A stretch of 64,000 nt of DNA, from assembly GCA_021521415.1 (NCBI GenBank), contig JAIQDT010000188.1, forward strand, positions 2,972,158 to 3,036,157, given 5' to 3'. The stretch comes from Bidens hawaiensis (Eukaryota > Streptophyta > Magnoliopsida > Asterales > Asteraceae). How positions within the stretch are numbered: position 1 is the stretch's first letter; each line of letters starts with the position of its first letter. The translations under genes were made by a program, and so were the position numbers. Shown here in pieces: positions 1-9,150 of the stretch. Under the pieces are notes generated by a model. It saw nothing but the letters and a program-made list of their open reading frames with translations, was not told where the DNA came from and searched no databases.

Positions 1-1993
1 AACTAGTGAGCCATCAAAGAAAATACGTGTATCTGCTGGGGCTGGAGTAATCATTGGTGTGCCTCAGCCTCGTCAAACAACACCTCAACGCCCGGTAGTG
101 CCAATTACAACTAGCACTCCAGAGATGACTTTGACAAAGACGATGGTTACACATGAGCAGTTGGGTATGATTCCTCAATCAGTGTTAACTGAAATACCTT
201 TGCCGACTGCTACAGTGGCTACAACTCCTCCAACAACATCTATGAGGCCTCCTCCTCCTAGTGATATCTCATTCATGATAATTACAAGGCCTCAAGGTCC
301 AATCCAACCAGTTCATCCATCCTTGTATGCTTTGCCACCAAATCGTCAAACAGACATGCTTTTAAATCTTTTGCATCTGTATGAGAACCAGATGTCTGCT
401 GATCGGTTGAATCAAGAACTTTTAACGGAAAATCAGAAGAAACTAATTAGTTATGTTTCTTTCTGTAAAAAAGAAACTAAGGCCCTACGTGAGATTGTTG
501 AGTCTCAGGGGGTGAAACTTAAAGAACAGGAAGAAATGATCTTGCAATTGACGTGCAAAGATGATGCTTTAAAGAAGATCAAGAATAATGAGGAAGATTT
601 CTGATGATGATGAGACTGGTGCTGGTGGTGAGCCCAAACAAACTCAGGACCCAGCTTCTGCTGCGGGTACGAGTTCTGTTGATGACTCGGAAAAACAGAT
701 TGTTGTTTATCGTGATTATTCGGTTGCTAAACCAATTGAGATGATTGAAGATGACACGGTAATATTTATGGATGGAAAGGGGGTGATTAGGAGCATGGAT
801 AAATGCTAATGAGATTGAAGTTGGTGAGTTCGTTGATAGGTCTCTAACACGAGAGCAGATTTCCATACTGCTAGGGTTAAATGATGAACAATTAACCGTG
901 TTAGAGACAGAGCCAGATGTTGAGGTGGTGAATGAGGAAGGTTTAACAGATGATCCGTCTATTCAAATGAATACGGAGTTTATTTATAAAGATTAGGATG
1001 TTGAGATGGAAGACGTCACTGCTGAGGAGTATCCTAACTTGTATCAACACACAAACGTTGATCAAGGTGCTCCGGTATTTAATGAGCAGACTTTTAAAAC
1101 AGCAGAGGATGATCTGGAGAAGACAACTAAGGGAAAGAAGGTTGTGGATACTCGCTTTGACTCGATTGTGAACCCAACTGATGCTGATATTGCTAAATGG
1201 TTCAGTCATAAAGCTGCGGGTAAGATTATAAAGGCGTATCGATATGTTGATCAAGAACGGAAAGACATAGCAGATGCATGGGTCAAAGAAAACCAAGTGA
1301 CTTCCTTCAAGACTGTATCCAAGGTTCATGGTGATAACGTCTCATGGCTATATGATTCCGAGCTTAAGGTATGTATAGTTAAGTGGGAAAAGGGAGTTCA
1401 GTATTACGAGAAGATAATGGAGTCTTACACTACCACGTTTGGATGTTGGTACCCTCGCGAGGCGTCCATTTATCAATCGTGGTGGCACCCGGACAGCTGA
1501 GTGGTTTCATCAACACTTGCTGTTCGAAGTCAATCATGGGTTCAAGTTCTTCATGCCCCAGGTCCCGAGACATAAATGTATTGACGAGATTGATCCAAGG
1601 ACTGGCTGGAAGAAACTTGTTCTTAAAGTAAAGCCGCCGAAGATGATGAAACGAGTGCCGGTGAAGACGATGCCCCAACACATGCATCACTCGTTCAACC
1701 GCTGGTACTATGACAATCGTACGGGCGAGGCCGTCATTGTACTTGGTAAAGGACTGAAGACTGAGCTTATCAAGATAATCGGCCCGATGTGGTTGGTTAA
1801 TTTATCTGAAACAGACAATGACGTGCTACACAGGAAACAGATTCTGATCGAGCGCAATGAAGACTACGACCTGGCTATGCAATCCAACGTGTTGTGCGTG
1901 TTTGTCATGAAAATGGAATTCATAGTTGCAGAGACTGGCAGTCCAAGCGCTTCAAGTAACTTAAAGACAAAGAGCTCAAGACGAGGGGGTTTT
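1..1993 (+). pseudogene. Third ORF of Copia-1, 5'-truncated by the window and frameshifted
   Basis: The reading frame is open from base 2 to about 604, then moves at about 590, 810-1006 and 1440, so at least three frame changes separate the pieces. In order it encodes a Pro/Thr-rich stretch, a predicted coiled coil (about 320-600, rich in Glu, Lys, Leu and Gln), an acidic region (600-1100) and a C-terminal domain (1180-1930). The C-terminal domain aligns with the end of the intact 914-residue ORF at 11360-14104: both contain VPxKxMP, then a WWF/WYY aromatic patch, then a short PMxLVNLS block. No signal peptide or membrane segment is seen. Its function is unknown. Conservation of the domain between diverged elements argues that it was under selection before decay. 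Confidence 0.7.
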
Positions 1994-2027
1994 TGTTAGT
2001 GCACAGTTTTGCTTCTTGAGTCTTTGT
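1967..2027 (+). other. Inverted repeat enclosing the PPT/U3 junction of Copia-1
   Basis: Left arm 1967-1981 and right arm 2014-2027 pair over 14 bp with a single bulged G (1974). The 32-nt loop (1982-2013) holds the whole polypurine tract and the first 20 bases of the LTR. In the genomic RNA this would present the plus-strand primer in a loop. Confidence 0.7.
1983..1993 (+). promoter_or_regulatory. Polypurine tract of Copia-1
   Basis: GAGGGGG followed by a T run lies directly before the TG of the 3' LTR. This is the usual position of the RNase H-resistant plus-strand primer. Confidence 0.8.
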
Positions 2028-2105
2028 AATTATCTTTAACGTATTTGTTTTATATTTTAATGTAATAATTATTTAAGTTTGTCTCTAGCTCTCTAATGAA
2101 ATGTC

Positions 2106-2265
2106 TAGTTCGCTAGGGGATGTTAGCGAACTAAGACTTAAGGTTATCCCTCTGATTCGTTAGGGGATGTTAACGAATCAGAGGATGATTCGTTAAGAGA
2201 TTTTGCTTATTTATGTATGTAACGAAGTAGGTCTGGTTTGCTAGGGAATGTTAGCGAACCTGACC
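2106..2265 (+). repeat. Three U3 hairpins with a conserved 8-nt loop
   Basis: Hairpin 1: stem 2106-2115/2124-2133 (10 bp), loop GGGGATGT. Hairpin 2: stem 2149-2162/2171-2184 (14 bp), loop GGGGATGT. Hairpin 3: arms 2230-2243/2252-2265, one mismatch and one G-T pair, loop GGGAATGT. The inner stems are TTCGCTA/TAGCGAA in hairpin 1 and TTCGTTA/TAACGAA in hairpin 2, so a C-G pair has become a T-A pair on both sides. Confidence 0.8.
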
Positions 2266-2272
2266 TATCTTC

Positions 2273-2280
2273 TATTTATA
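2273..2280 (+). promoter_or_regulatory. TATA box of the Copia-1 LTR
   Basis: TATTTATA lies 8 bases after hairpin 3. It is followed by a short palindrome (GTGAAC-CCCT-GTTCAC, 2281-2296). The +1 site should lie about 30 bases downstream. Confidence 0.6.
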
Positions 2281-2528
2281 GTGAACCCCTGTTCACATTT
2301 TAAGTTAAGTATTGAAAGTTAATTAACGAGACCCTATCCAAATTCCCTCTCGATCTTCATACTAATATTATAACATTACTAATACATATAGACTGATAAT
2401 ACATATGCATATACAACACTTAATCTAAGGTAATTATGAGATAGATCTATAGTTAAGGTATTAATCTGTTATATATAGATATGAGATCTGTTATTGTTAT
2501 AGTGATTGATACACTGCGGGTTCCAACA

Positions 2529-3746
2529 GGTTCAAGGGGCGGCATCCCCTAGTGGGGTTCAAGGGGCAGAGCCCCTGGCTGGGGTTAAGCTGCCTGGTCA
2601 GCTTGGAAAAATTTTATTTTAATTAATAAGTCTTTACTAAAAAAACCTCATCAGAAAACTGAAATTTAATTATTTATTCGATTCAAATCTTCGTTCTAAA
2701 CGTTACCTTTCATTATTCATTAATTACTTCTCTTTAGTTCATATATAATATAAGTCCATGTCTGTCGTTCACGTACGTATACGCCGTTTATCTTTCGTTT
2801 ATTTTACAAAATCATTAACAAGTCTGTATAACCAATATGGGCGTATATGTCCTATAAGCGTGAAAGTCTTCCCAACGCATAAGTTAGTTCCAACGCACAA
2901 GTCCTTCTAGCGCATAAGTGCATCCAACGTGTAAGTCTTTCTGGTGTATAAGACATACACGGCGTATATATATATACGTTACATACTTACACGTTTCCTA
3001 TACATACATGCTACATATACTTACAAACTACGTGTACTTATACGCTGCCTATACTTACACGTTAAATATACATATGCACTGCACATACTTATACGTCCTA
3101 TTCCTACTTAAATGGTCCGTACTTATATGGCACATAACCTTATATGCCCACTGTTCAGTTCAGCTTTCATATTTCGCATTCTTGGGGTTTTTCTTCGATC
3201 CCGACGCCGTTAGCCACCGTTAACCACCATGGTTGGTCGGGGTTTGATCGTTTATAGTGTAGGTAACTTCAGGGTGTCCAGATATGAGCCATGGTGGTCC
3301 TTAAGCTCGTTTTCAGTTGATTACACACTTGAAAAAAGCTAGATCTAGACCCAAACAGCTCGTACGGCATCACGGGCTGCGTCGTCGGGTTATAATATGT
3401 TTGTAAAACTGAGATAAATAATTTCTTACCTTCTTTTGGTCTCGGATTGTTGAATATTTTAGATTAGAGAGTGTTTGGTTTAAGTTTGTGTTTTTGAAGG
3501 TGTAGGCTATGGTGTAGAGATGGATGGAAATGGAAAGGATTAGGGTTTAAGGGGTATTTATACTCCCTTAAGCCCATGGACTTAAGGCCCATATTTCCCT
3601 TTTGGCCCATCTTTAATTCCATCTACTTAGCCTACTTAACCTTCCACTTTTATTATTTTATTATTTCTCTTCTAACTATAGTAAACTTTCTCATCATATT
3701 TAAATAATATATTAAATATTATTCTTAGAAAATTCGGGATGTTACA
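2529..3746. mobile_element. Gypsy-1: LTR of the Gypsy-3 family, left part cut off by Copia-1
   Basis: Its GC-rich hairpin block (2529-2590, with GGGGCAGAGCCCC), the following AT-rich stretch, the TTAAGCCCATGGACTTAAGG block near 3570 and the ...GTTACA end all match the second half of the Gypsy-3 LTRs (about 36690-37740 and 45770-46729). After 3746 the sequence is not the polypurine-tract region seen after 37740, so this is either a solo LTR or the outer LTR of a minus-strand element. The LTR start is hidden beyond Copia-1. Confidence 0.65.
2841..2965. repeat. Degenerate short tandem repeat in Gypsy-1
   Basis: About six imperfect units of roughly 20 bp repeat the theme CGCATAAGT plus a C/T-rich spacer. 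It grades into a (TA)-rich tract at 2965-2985. The other Gypsy-3-family LTRs in the window lack it. Confidence 0.5.
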
Positions 3747-4065
3747 TTTGTTAGTATAGATGTGGTGATGAGCGTTTTATAAGCGTTCGTGGTTCTTGTA
3801 TCAACTGCATCTATGTAATTAATCTGAATGTAGTCTTAAATGTTTTATAAGCGTTTATGATTCTTTTATCAACTGTATCTATCTAATTAATCTAAATGTA
3901 GTCTTAAGTGTTTAATACGCGTTTTATGATTCTTGTATCAACCGTATATATGTAATTAATCTGAATGTATTCTTAAGCGTTTCATGATTCTTGTATTAAA
4001 TGCATCTATGTAATTAATATGAATTTAGTCTTAAGCGTTTAATAAGTGTTTTATGTATGTGATTT
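3747..4065 (+). repeat. Tandem repeat of about 75 bp, four copies, probably intronic
   Basis: Each unit runs AATCTGAATGTAGTCTTAAG, then a GCGTTTTATAAGCG-like core, then TTCTTGTATCAACTGCATC. The array ends just before the coding-like stretch that starts near 4080. A comparable but not identical GCGTTTTACGAGCG-type array fills the intron of the FAR1-like gene at 23302-23826 on the other strand. Confidence 0.6.
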
Positions 4066-4079
4066 AGTTAAAGGTAACA

Positions 4080-4744
4080 AGCCAGGGGAGAAAAAGAATG
4101 ATGTTAAACGAAAGACTGTTGATAAGAATACTAAAATACTTGATGCCGTAGTGAAAAATGTTAAAACAAAACATGTTGAAGCAAACTCAGACTCAGACTT
4201 TGAAGCTCCAATCAATAAGTTGTAAGCAAAGCGGAAAGATGTAGAAGACAGTACCTCTGACTCGGACTTTCAACGACCAAAGAAGAAAGTTGTTAGAGAA
4301 AAGAAGCTAGCTGAGAGGATACCGAGGAAACCTTTTTTTAAATTTATAGACAAAAAGTTGAGAGTGAGATGTGCATCTTTTAAGATTGTTGATGCAGTGA
4401 ATGCAATGAACTCTGAACAAAAAGCTTGTTTGGAAGCAATGAGTTTTGGGTCAATGTTAAGACTACAAGTGAACCAAAATCCATCAGTTTTGGGACATTA
4501 GTTGTTGATGAACTATGATCAACGTTTTAATGAATTGAACATCGGTAGCCGTATTATTAAGATAACACCAAAAAAGGTGCATGAAGTCTTGGGGATACCA
4601 ATGGGTAAAATACCAGTTTTAGACAAGAGTAGACCAAGATTGGGGGATGATGCAACTACAGATATATTCAAAAATCAATTCTCGACTGCAAGAATAGGTA
4701 TAAAACGTGTGAGAGAGTTGCACCCACTTTCAAACATTGTTTAA
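4080..4744 (+). pseudogene. Plant-mobile-domain / Ulp1-type transposon gene fragment
   Basis: One frame runs 4080-4744 with in-frame stops TAA at 4223-4225 and TAG at 4499-4501 (the latter where Trp is expected, G to A). The first half is Lys- and Ser/Asp-rich with two SDSDF motifs. The second half has the pattern of the N-terminal domain common in plant Ulp1-protease-family transposon genes: RCASFKIV, then MNSEQKACLEAMSFGSMLRL, then VHEVLGIPMG. No protease domain follows. The fragment stops abruptly at about 4740, where antisense FAR1-like sequence begins. The family assignment is from memory of the motif pattern, so the pseudogene status is surer than the name. Confidence 0.6.
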
Positions 4745-5261
4745 AATTCTTACAATCATCTTTAACTTCATCCGCTTTATCAAAATCACCATACTGTGTT
4801 CTCAAAAAATTGAACGCTTTAACAGGTCTCAAGTTCAAATTAGACAACTCATAAATAGTTTCCTCTTGGACTTGTGTGAACTTCCTTGCTGATTAACAAA
4901 TTGCATATCACATTCTTCTACCATATCATGATTATGGCCTTCAACAAAATCATTAACTTCGAAAATTACACTGTCCATAGATTTTAACTGAAGTTGTGCT
5001 TTACAGCCACATCTAATAGTAGGCCTTTTCCTCCTTTATAATATAGTTTGTTTGATTCATTATAATCACCTTTTGAATCATAACTTTTGGTTGGCTTGTG
5101 ACCTTCTTCACAACATGTAAAATACTTGGTCTTTATTAACCCATCATGCATGTACGATCCACCTTTCCAAACACCAAATCCAGCCTTCTTTGCATATTCA
5201 AAATAAAAATCATATGCTTGATGTGATGACGAAAACATCATTCCTTTAACATGTATGTAAC
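4741..5261 (-). pseudogene. FAR1-like MULE transposase fragment, 3' portion
   Basis: On the minus strand this carries a FAR1-type DNA-binding domain: a MMFSSSHQAYDFYFEYAKKA start, then CCEEGHKPTK, then (after a frame change near 4984) a FVEGHNHD block. It then reads VQEETIYELS to KDDCKNFK at 4741, a linker seen in plant FAR1-like MULE transposases ahead of the catalytic domain. The catalytic MULE and SWIM domains are absent because the sequence switches to the opposite-strand fragment. At 5261 it is interrupted by Gypsy-2 and continues in frame at 23241/23242, counting the GTAAC duplication once. FAR1-family proteins are DNA-binding regulators or transposases; this copy cannot be functional. 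Confidence 0.7.
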
Positions 5262-7037
5262 TGATGTTTTGTAAAACACACTAGTTTTCTGCGCTATTTA
5301 TCATTGTTTTAATCACTTACTTATCTAATATTTAATGTTTTTAACTTGTTTTAGTATGATCTTACATTAATATTTATTTTGTAGGTTACGGGTTTAAAGA
5401 GAAAGAAACCAAGCTTTGAAAGAGATTTAGAGGCCTTTTATGCACTATTATTGAAGAATCAAGTTAAAGGCCCGACACATATCCCTTTTGTGGAGCCCAT
5501 ATTTGTATAATATAATAAACAACAAAAAAATAAAAACCCTAACCAGCCCCTAAATCACGAAATCAACAGCTACACCAAGAGAAAAGAAGAAAAAAAGTTA
5601 TAAACCCTAATCCTTGGGAGAATTCCGATCGACAGCTTCAACTTCAAGGAAGAAAGGAGTGTTGCAGCTAATATTACAAGTGTTTCTTAGGCTTTTTCAT
5701 AGCCAAGAGCAGCCAAGAACATTATACTTCATCCCCATATACTTTGGTTTGGTTTATGTCTCATAACTCTTTTGATATTGATCTTAAAAGTGAATTGTTT
5801 TGAAATTGAGTTGAGGATTGAATGGTGCATGATCATAATTGATTGTTGGATAATTTTGATTATGTTTTTAGTGATTAATATGATGTTTATATTGAGTTAT
5901 AGCTGCTGTCCAAAGTTTATGATTGGCTAAACTTGTTAGTTCTACCTAGGTTTGATGATTATTGTTCGGTTTTGATGAGTTGATTGGATTGTTTGATCAA
6001 TATGACTTGAATTGCTATTGAAAGTTTGGTTTAATGATGAATTAGGTTGTGTTTAGTGGCTGTAATATTATTGGTTTTGTCTCATAATCTCGTGCTTCGG
6101 TTAATTGAATTGGTTTTGATTGATAGTTGCATGTTCAATTCTTTACTTTGTGTTTAGAGTTTGTTTGTGGGGTGTACAACAACAGGGTTTTATTGAGATT
6201 GCCAATTGATTGAATTCAGCGGTTAAGCACCTTTTTAGAGACCGAGATGTGATAGGAAGAAAAGTCGTCTCATTGCCTTTACTTGTTAGGATTAGGATCG
6301 CACGAGAGCGGGTTCGGTTCTTGTCGAGTTTGGGTTCGTGAACGATTAGTTGGTCTAGTTTTCGTTAAACCAAATTGTTCCTCTATCCTTGGTTGTGTAG
6401 TATTCATTTCCATTAGGGTCGTGTGTCGGTGAGCCCGAGAGGAGAGTCGACATTAGAACACCTTTGCATTCGTTTCCCGGTTTGTTCTTAAAATCAATTA
6501 AGTGTAAGTTAGGGTTTGTTAGTGAGACCGAGAGGTGATCTAGCTTTCTTGAGCGAACCTTAGTTGTGTCATCTTTAGATACCGGTGTTGTGACATCATT
6601 CAATCCATTAGCTTGTTAGACCGTCAATTTGATTCTTACCTAGGTAGACATTTTCTCCATTGTTAGTTAAATTCTCTAAATTAGGAAAGTTTTGTCTGTC
6701 AGTTTTGTCAATCACAGTCTTTAAGTTTCGTTAGGTGTTTCAGTTAAGTCCAAATAAGTAAGTTAAGTTAGTTAATCTAGTTAAAGTAATTTAGGTCAAG
6801 TAGTTTAATTATTAAAAATCAATTAAAAAATATTATTCTTAGGAAGGTCTTGTCTAGGGTTTAGTGATCATAGGCGTTTTCACGTGTCCTTGTGTTTGAT
6901 ACTCTGACTTCTTAGGTCTATGCTACTTGTGATCGGTACACTTGCCGGTTGTGTGTGGTGTTATTAGGAATATCCGTTTTAAATTTAAAGCTTAGTTGTG
7001 AGTCCCGTAAAAAGAAGTACTCATTAGACACACATCA
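5262..7037 (+). repeat. 5' LTR of Gypsy-2 (1776 bp)
   Basis: It starts TGATGTTTTG and ends ACACACATCA, directly before the primer site. The stretch 5318-6376 is missing from the 3' LTR. That stretch holds a plausible TATA region near 5505 and AAACCCTAA-rich leader-like sequence near 5535-5615. The rest matches the 3' LTR closely. Confidence 0.85.
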
Positions 7038-7043
7038 AGTTTT

Positions 7044-7061
7044 TGGCGCCGTTACTGGGGA
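7044..7061 (+). promoter_or_regulatory. Primer binding site of Gypsy-2, Asp-tRNA type
   Basis: TGGCGCCGTTACTGGGGA, six bases after the LTR, is the plant Gypsy (Tat/Athila) primer-site pattern complementary to the 3' end of tRNA-Asp, with an A where the usual motif has C. Confidence 0.75.
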
Positions 7062-7284
7062 CACAGTTTGAGGTGTATTGAGAACGACTCGAGTTGGGGA
7101 CTTGCCTATTTTATGTCGTGTTTACATTTAGATTAGATTAGTTATTTCATTTAGTTTAGTTTATTTTATTTTAGTTTATTTTAAGTTTAGTTTTTATTAT
7201 TATTATTATTGTTACTCTTAATTATTTTATCTATTTTATCTGGTGCCCGTGATGCTTTTCTTTTGAGTATTCTTTACAGAGAAG

Positions 7285-8148
7285 ATGTTCAGACTACAAG
7301 TTGGAGAACCTTGGTGCAAAGTCTGTGGCGGAAACCACTGGGTACATGATGCTTATGAGAGAAGGAAGATAGAAATCGATGCACAAAAGGCTCTTTGGGA
7401 ATCACTTTGTGTAGAGCCTCCATATCTCTTTTCATATGATCAAATGAGGAACTTCTTAGGGTATAAAGACTTGTCGGGAAATATATTAGAGCAAACACCA
7501 GATTTGGAAGCAAAAATGGACGATGTGTTGTTTGCTATTAAGAATGATTCAATATATGTCCCAAGTCAACCTCTGATTTAAATGATTATTGAACCCCTAA
7601 GTAAGATTGAGGATACTAGAATGGAGGAGCAAATAGAGGTGGAGTATGCTCCCTCTTAGGAAGACGAGTTCATGGGTGAGTTTGGTGAAGAGTTTATGGA
7701 TTTTACCATTATGGATGAAGGAGAGTTTGACCTACTTGGTGATTTAAAGTTGCTTGAAGATTTATTTTATAACGAGCCAAGTGTGGGGGTCAAGAAGGAG
7801 CCTTGTTAAAAGAGCCATGATGTAGTAGTTGATTCAGTTCTTCATACAGTACACCTTGATTATGAGAAACCAAAGAATGAACCGTACTCAATCTCCATTC
7901 GGGACGTGTTGAGGTTTAAAAAGTTGGCTAATAGAATAAGGAGGATATCTAGGCTCATAGATCATGGTGTGCAGAAGCGTTCGTCACTCCCATTTCACTT
8001 TAGGGAATCATTTTTGGGGGAGTCTAAGAGTTGGCAGGCCAAGTTCAATTCGTATGTTTTGGCCCATGAGAGCGGTGCATTTGGTTTCTTCCCGACCAAT
8101 TGTAAGAGGAGAGTGTTGAGGAGTATTGATGGGAAGCGGATAAAATAG
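7285..8148 (+). pseudogene. Single 288-codon ORF of Gypsy-2 with three in-frame stops
   Basis: One uninterrupted frame runs from ATG 7285 to TAG 8148, broken only by TAA 7579-7581, TAG 7657-7659 and TAA 7807-7809. There is no frameshift. Each stop is one C-to-T change from a Gln codon. The N-terminus has a short Cys/His cluster (CKVCGGNHWVHDA, residues about 12-24) that could bind metal. The middle is strongly acidic (Glu/Asp/Phe repeats, codons about 110-165) and the C-terminus is basic with KKLANRIRRI and CKRRVLRSIDGKRIK. It could be a reduced Gag-like or accessory protein; I do not recognise it. Confidence 0.65.
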
Positions 8149-8212
8149 AAGCCTCCTGATTGAGGTTTCGAGAGCAAGTCTGGCTGAAGACTTTTGTGTA
8201 AACTTAGCGCTT

Positions 8213-8228
8213 TCCGGGAGGAAACCCG
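8213..8228 (+). other. CCGGG-AGGAAA-CCCGG hairpin after the Gypsy-2 ORF
   Basis: A 5-bp GC stem with a 6-nt purine loop follows AACTTAGCGCTTT. A GGGAGGCAACCC-like element at this place is a recurrent feature after the coding region of plant Tat/Athila elements, which supports the family call. It is non-coding. Confidence 0.5.
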
Positions 8229-8880
8229 GTCTTTCTGTGGTTGGTTAAGAGATGTTCTATGAGCTAGGGTTTGAAGCAAGTTTGGGGATGAAAATTGCTT
8301 CATGGTTTGACGTGACGATATCGTATTGATGGGTACGAAACATGACTTAGGACACACGACCAGTACTGTTTACTATGGGAGTTTGTTCCATTTTCCTTTC
8401 TTTATTTTATTTTTTCTTTATGTGACAATGTGATATTTAAGTGTGGGGATGGGGAATTGACCTTCTAAATTTAATAAAATTAAAAAATAAAAATATAAAA
8501 AATACAAAAACACAAAAATATGTTTTATTTCTTATGTTTTATTTTCTGTTTTGTACGCTTCTACATGCGAGCGAGTTTGTGCAATTGCAGGTATTATTAT
8601 GCGCATGGTAATTCTGATGGCGTTTTGGAACTGGTTCTCCCGAGGTTGCGGCCGCGAAAGAAACGCTATACGGCCGTTTAATTGATACACAACTGGTGAA
8701 AATTCTGCATATAAACCAGGGGAGTAACCCATTCTCTATTTTATTCTTGAAATTTTATGTTTTATTTTATTTTATTTTATGTTTATCTTTTCCTTGTTCA
8801 CATCGAGGATGATGGGAGTTTAATTTACTTAGTTGTAGAAAAAAATATTAATTTTTTTAATAATAACATTTTTTCACTCT

Positions 8881-9150
8881 TTCGCGGAAAATTGTGTCGG
8901 TTACTCAAGTTTGAGGGACATATACTTGTATATGTTTGGTCCTGTTATCGGCTTGTAGACATACGGGATAGCCATTTACCTGAAAACTGAAAGTGACTGG
9001 GGTGACTGTTGTGTGTTTTGTTCTTTCGCTGAAAATTATGTCGGCTACTTAAGTTCGAGGTACATATACTTGTATATGTTTGGTCCCGTTTTCTACCTGT
9101 AGACATAGGGGATAGCCGTTGACCCGAAAACTGAAAGTGACTGGGGTGAA
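8881..9150 (+). repeat. Tandem non-coding module in Gypsy-2 (two units, period 144 bp)
   Basis: Unit 1 starts near 8881 and unit 2 near 9025; the GTCGG anchors are at 8896 and 9040. Both contain GTCGG(T/C)TACT, a GTACATATACTTGTATATG-like core, TTTGGTCC, GGATAGCC and ACTGAAAGTGACTGGGG. The same two-unit module, in the same sense orientation, occurs in Copia-2 (15924-16190) and Copia-4 (57217-57491). Confidence 0.8.

Larger units (their letters stand above)
1..2528 (+). mobile_element. Copia-1: 3' end of a Sirevirus-like Copia retrotransposon
   Basis: The window opens inside this element. What is visible, in sense order, is the distal part of a third ORF (1 to about 1990), a purine-rich tract (1983-1993) and a 3' LTR (1994-2528). 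The third-ORF C-terminus matches the corresponding ORF of the three Copia elements to the right at low identity, so this is a diverged member of the same broad lineage. Gag, pol and the 5' LTR lie left of the window. The element ends inside a Gypsy LTR, so GGTTC at 2529-2533 should be its target duplication; the other copy is not visible. Confidence 0.8.
1994..2528 (+). repeat. 3' LTR of Copia-1 (535 bp)
   Basis: It begins TGTTAGTGCAC after the polypurine tract and ends TTCCAACA, giving TGTT...AACA ends. It contains three hairpins followed by a TATA box. The first bases (TGTTAGTGCAC) match the LTR start of Copia-3 at 51637, so those two may be related. Confidence 0.85.

Noticed and set aside
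2918..3223. 101-codon plus-strand frame with repeated Tyr/His/Thr motifs
   Set aside because: It is a reading of the short tandem repeat and (TA)-rich tract in the Gypsy-1 LTR.
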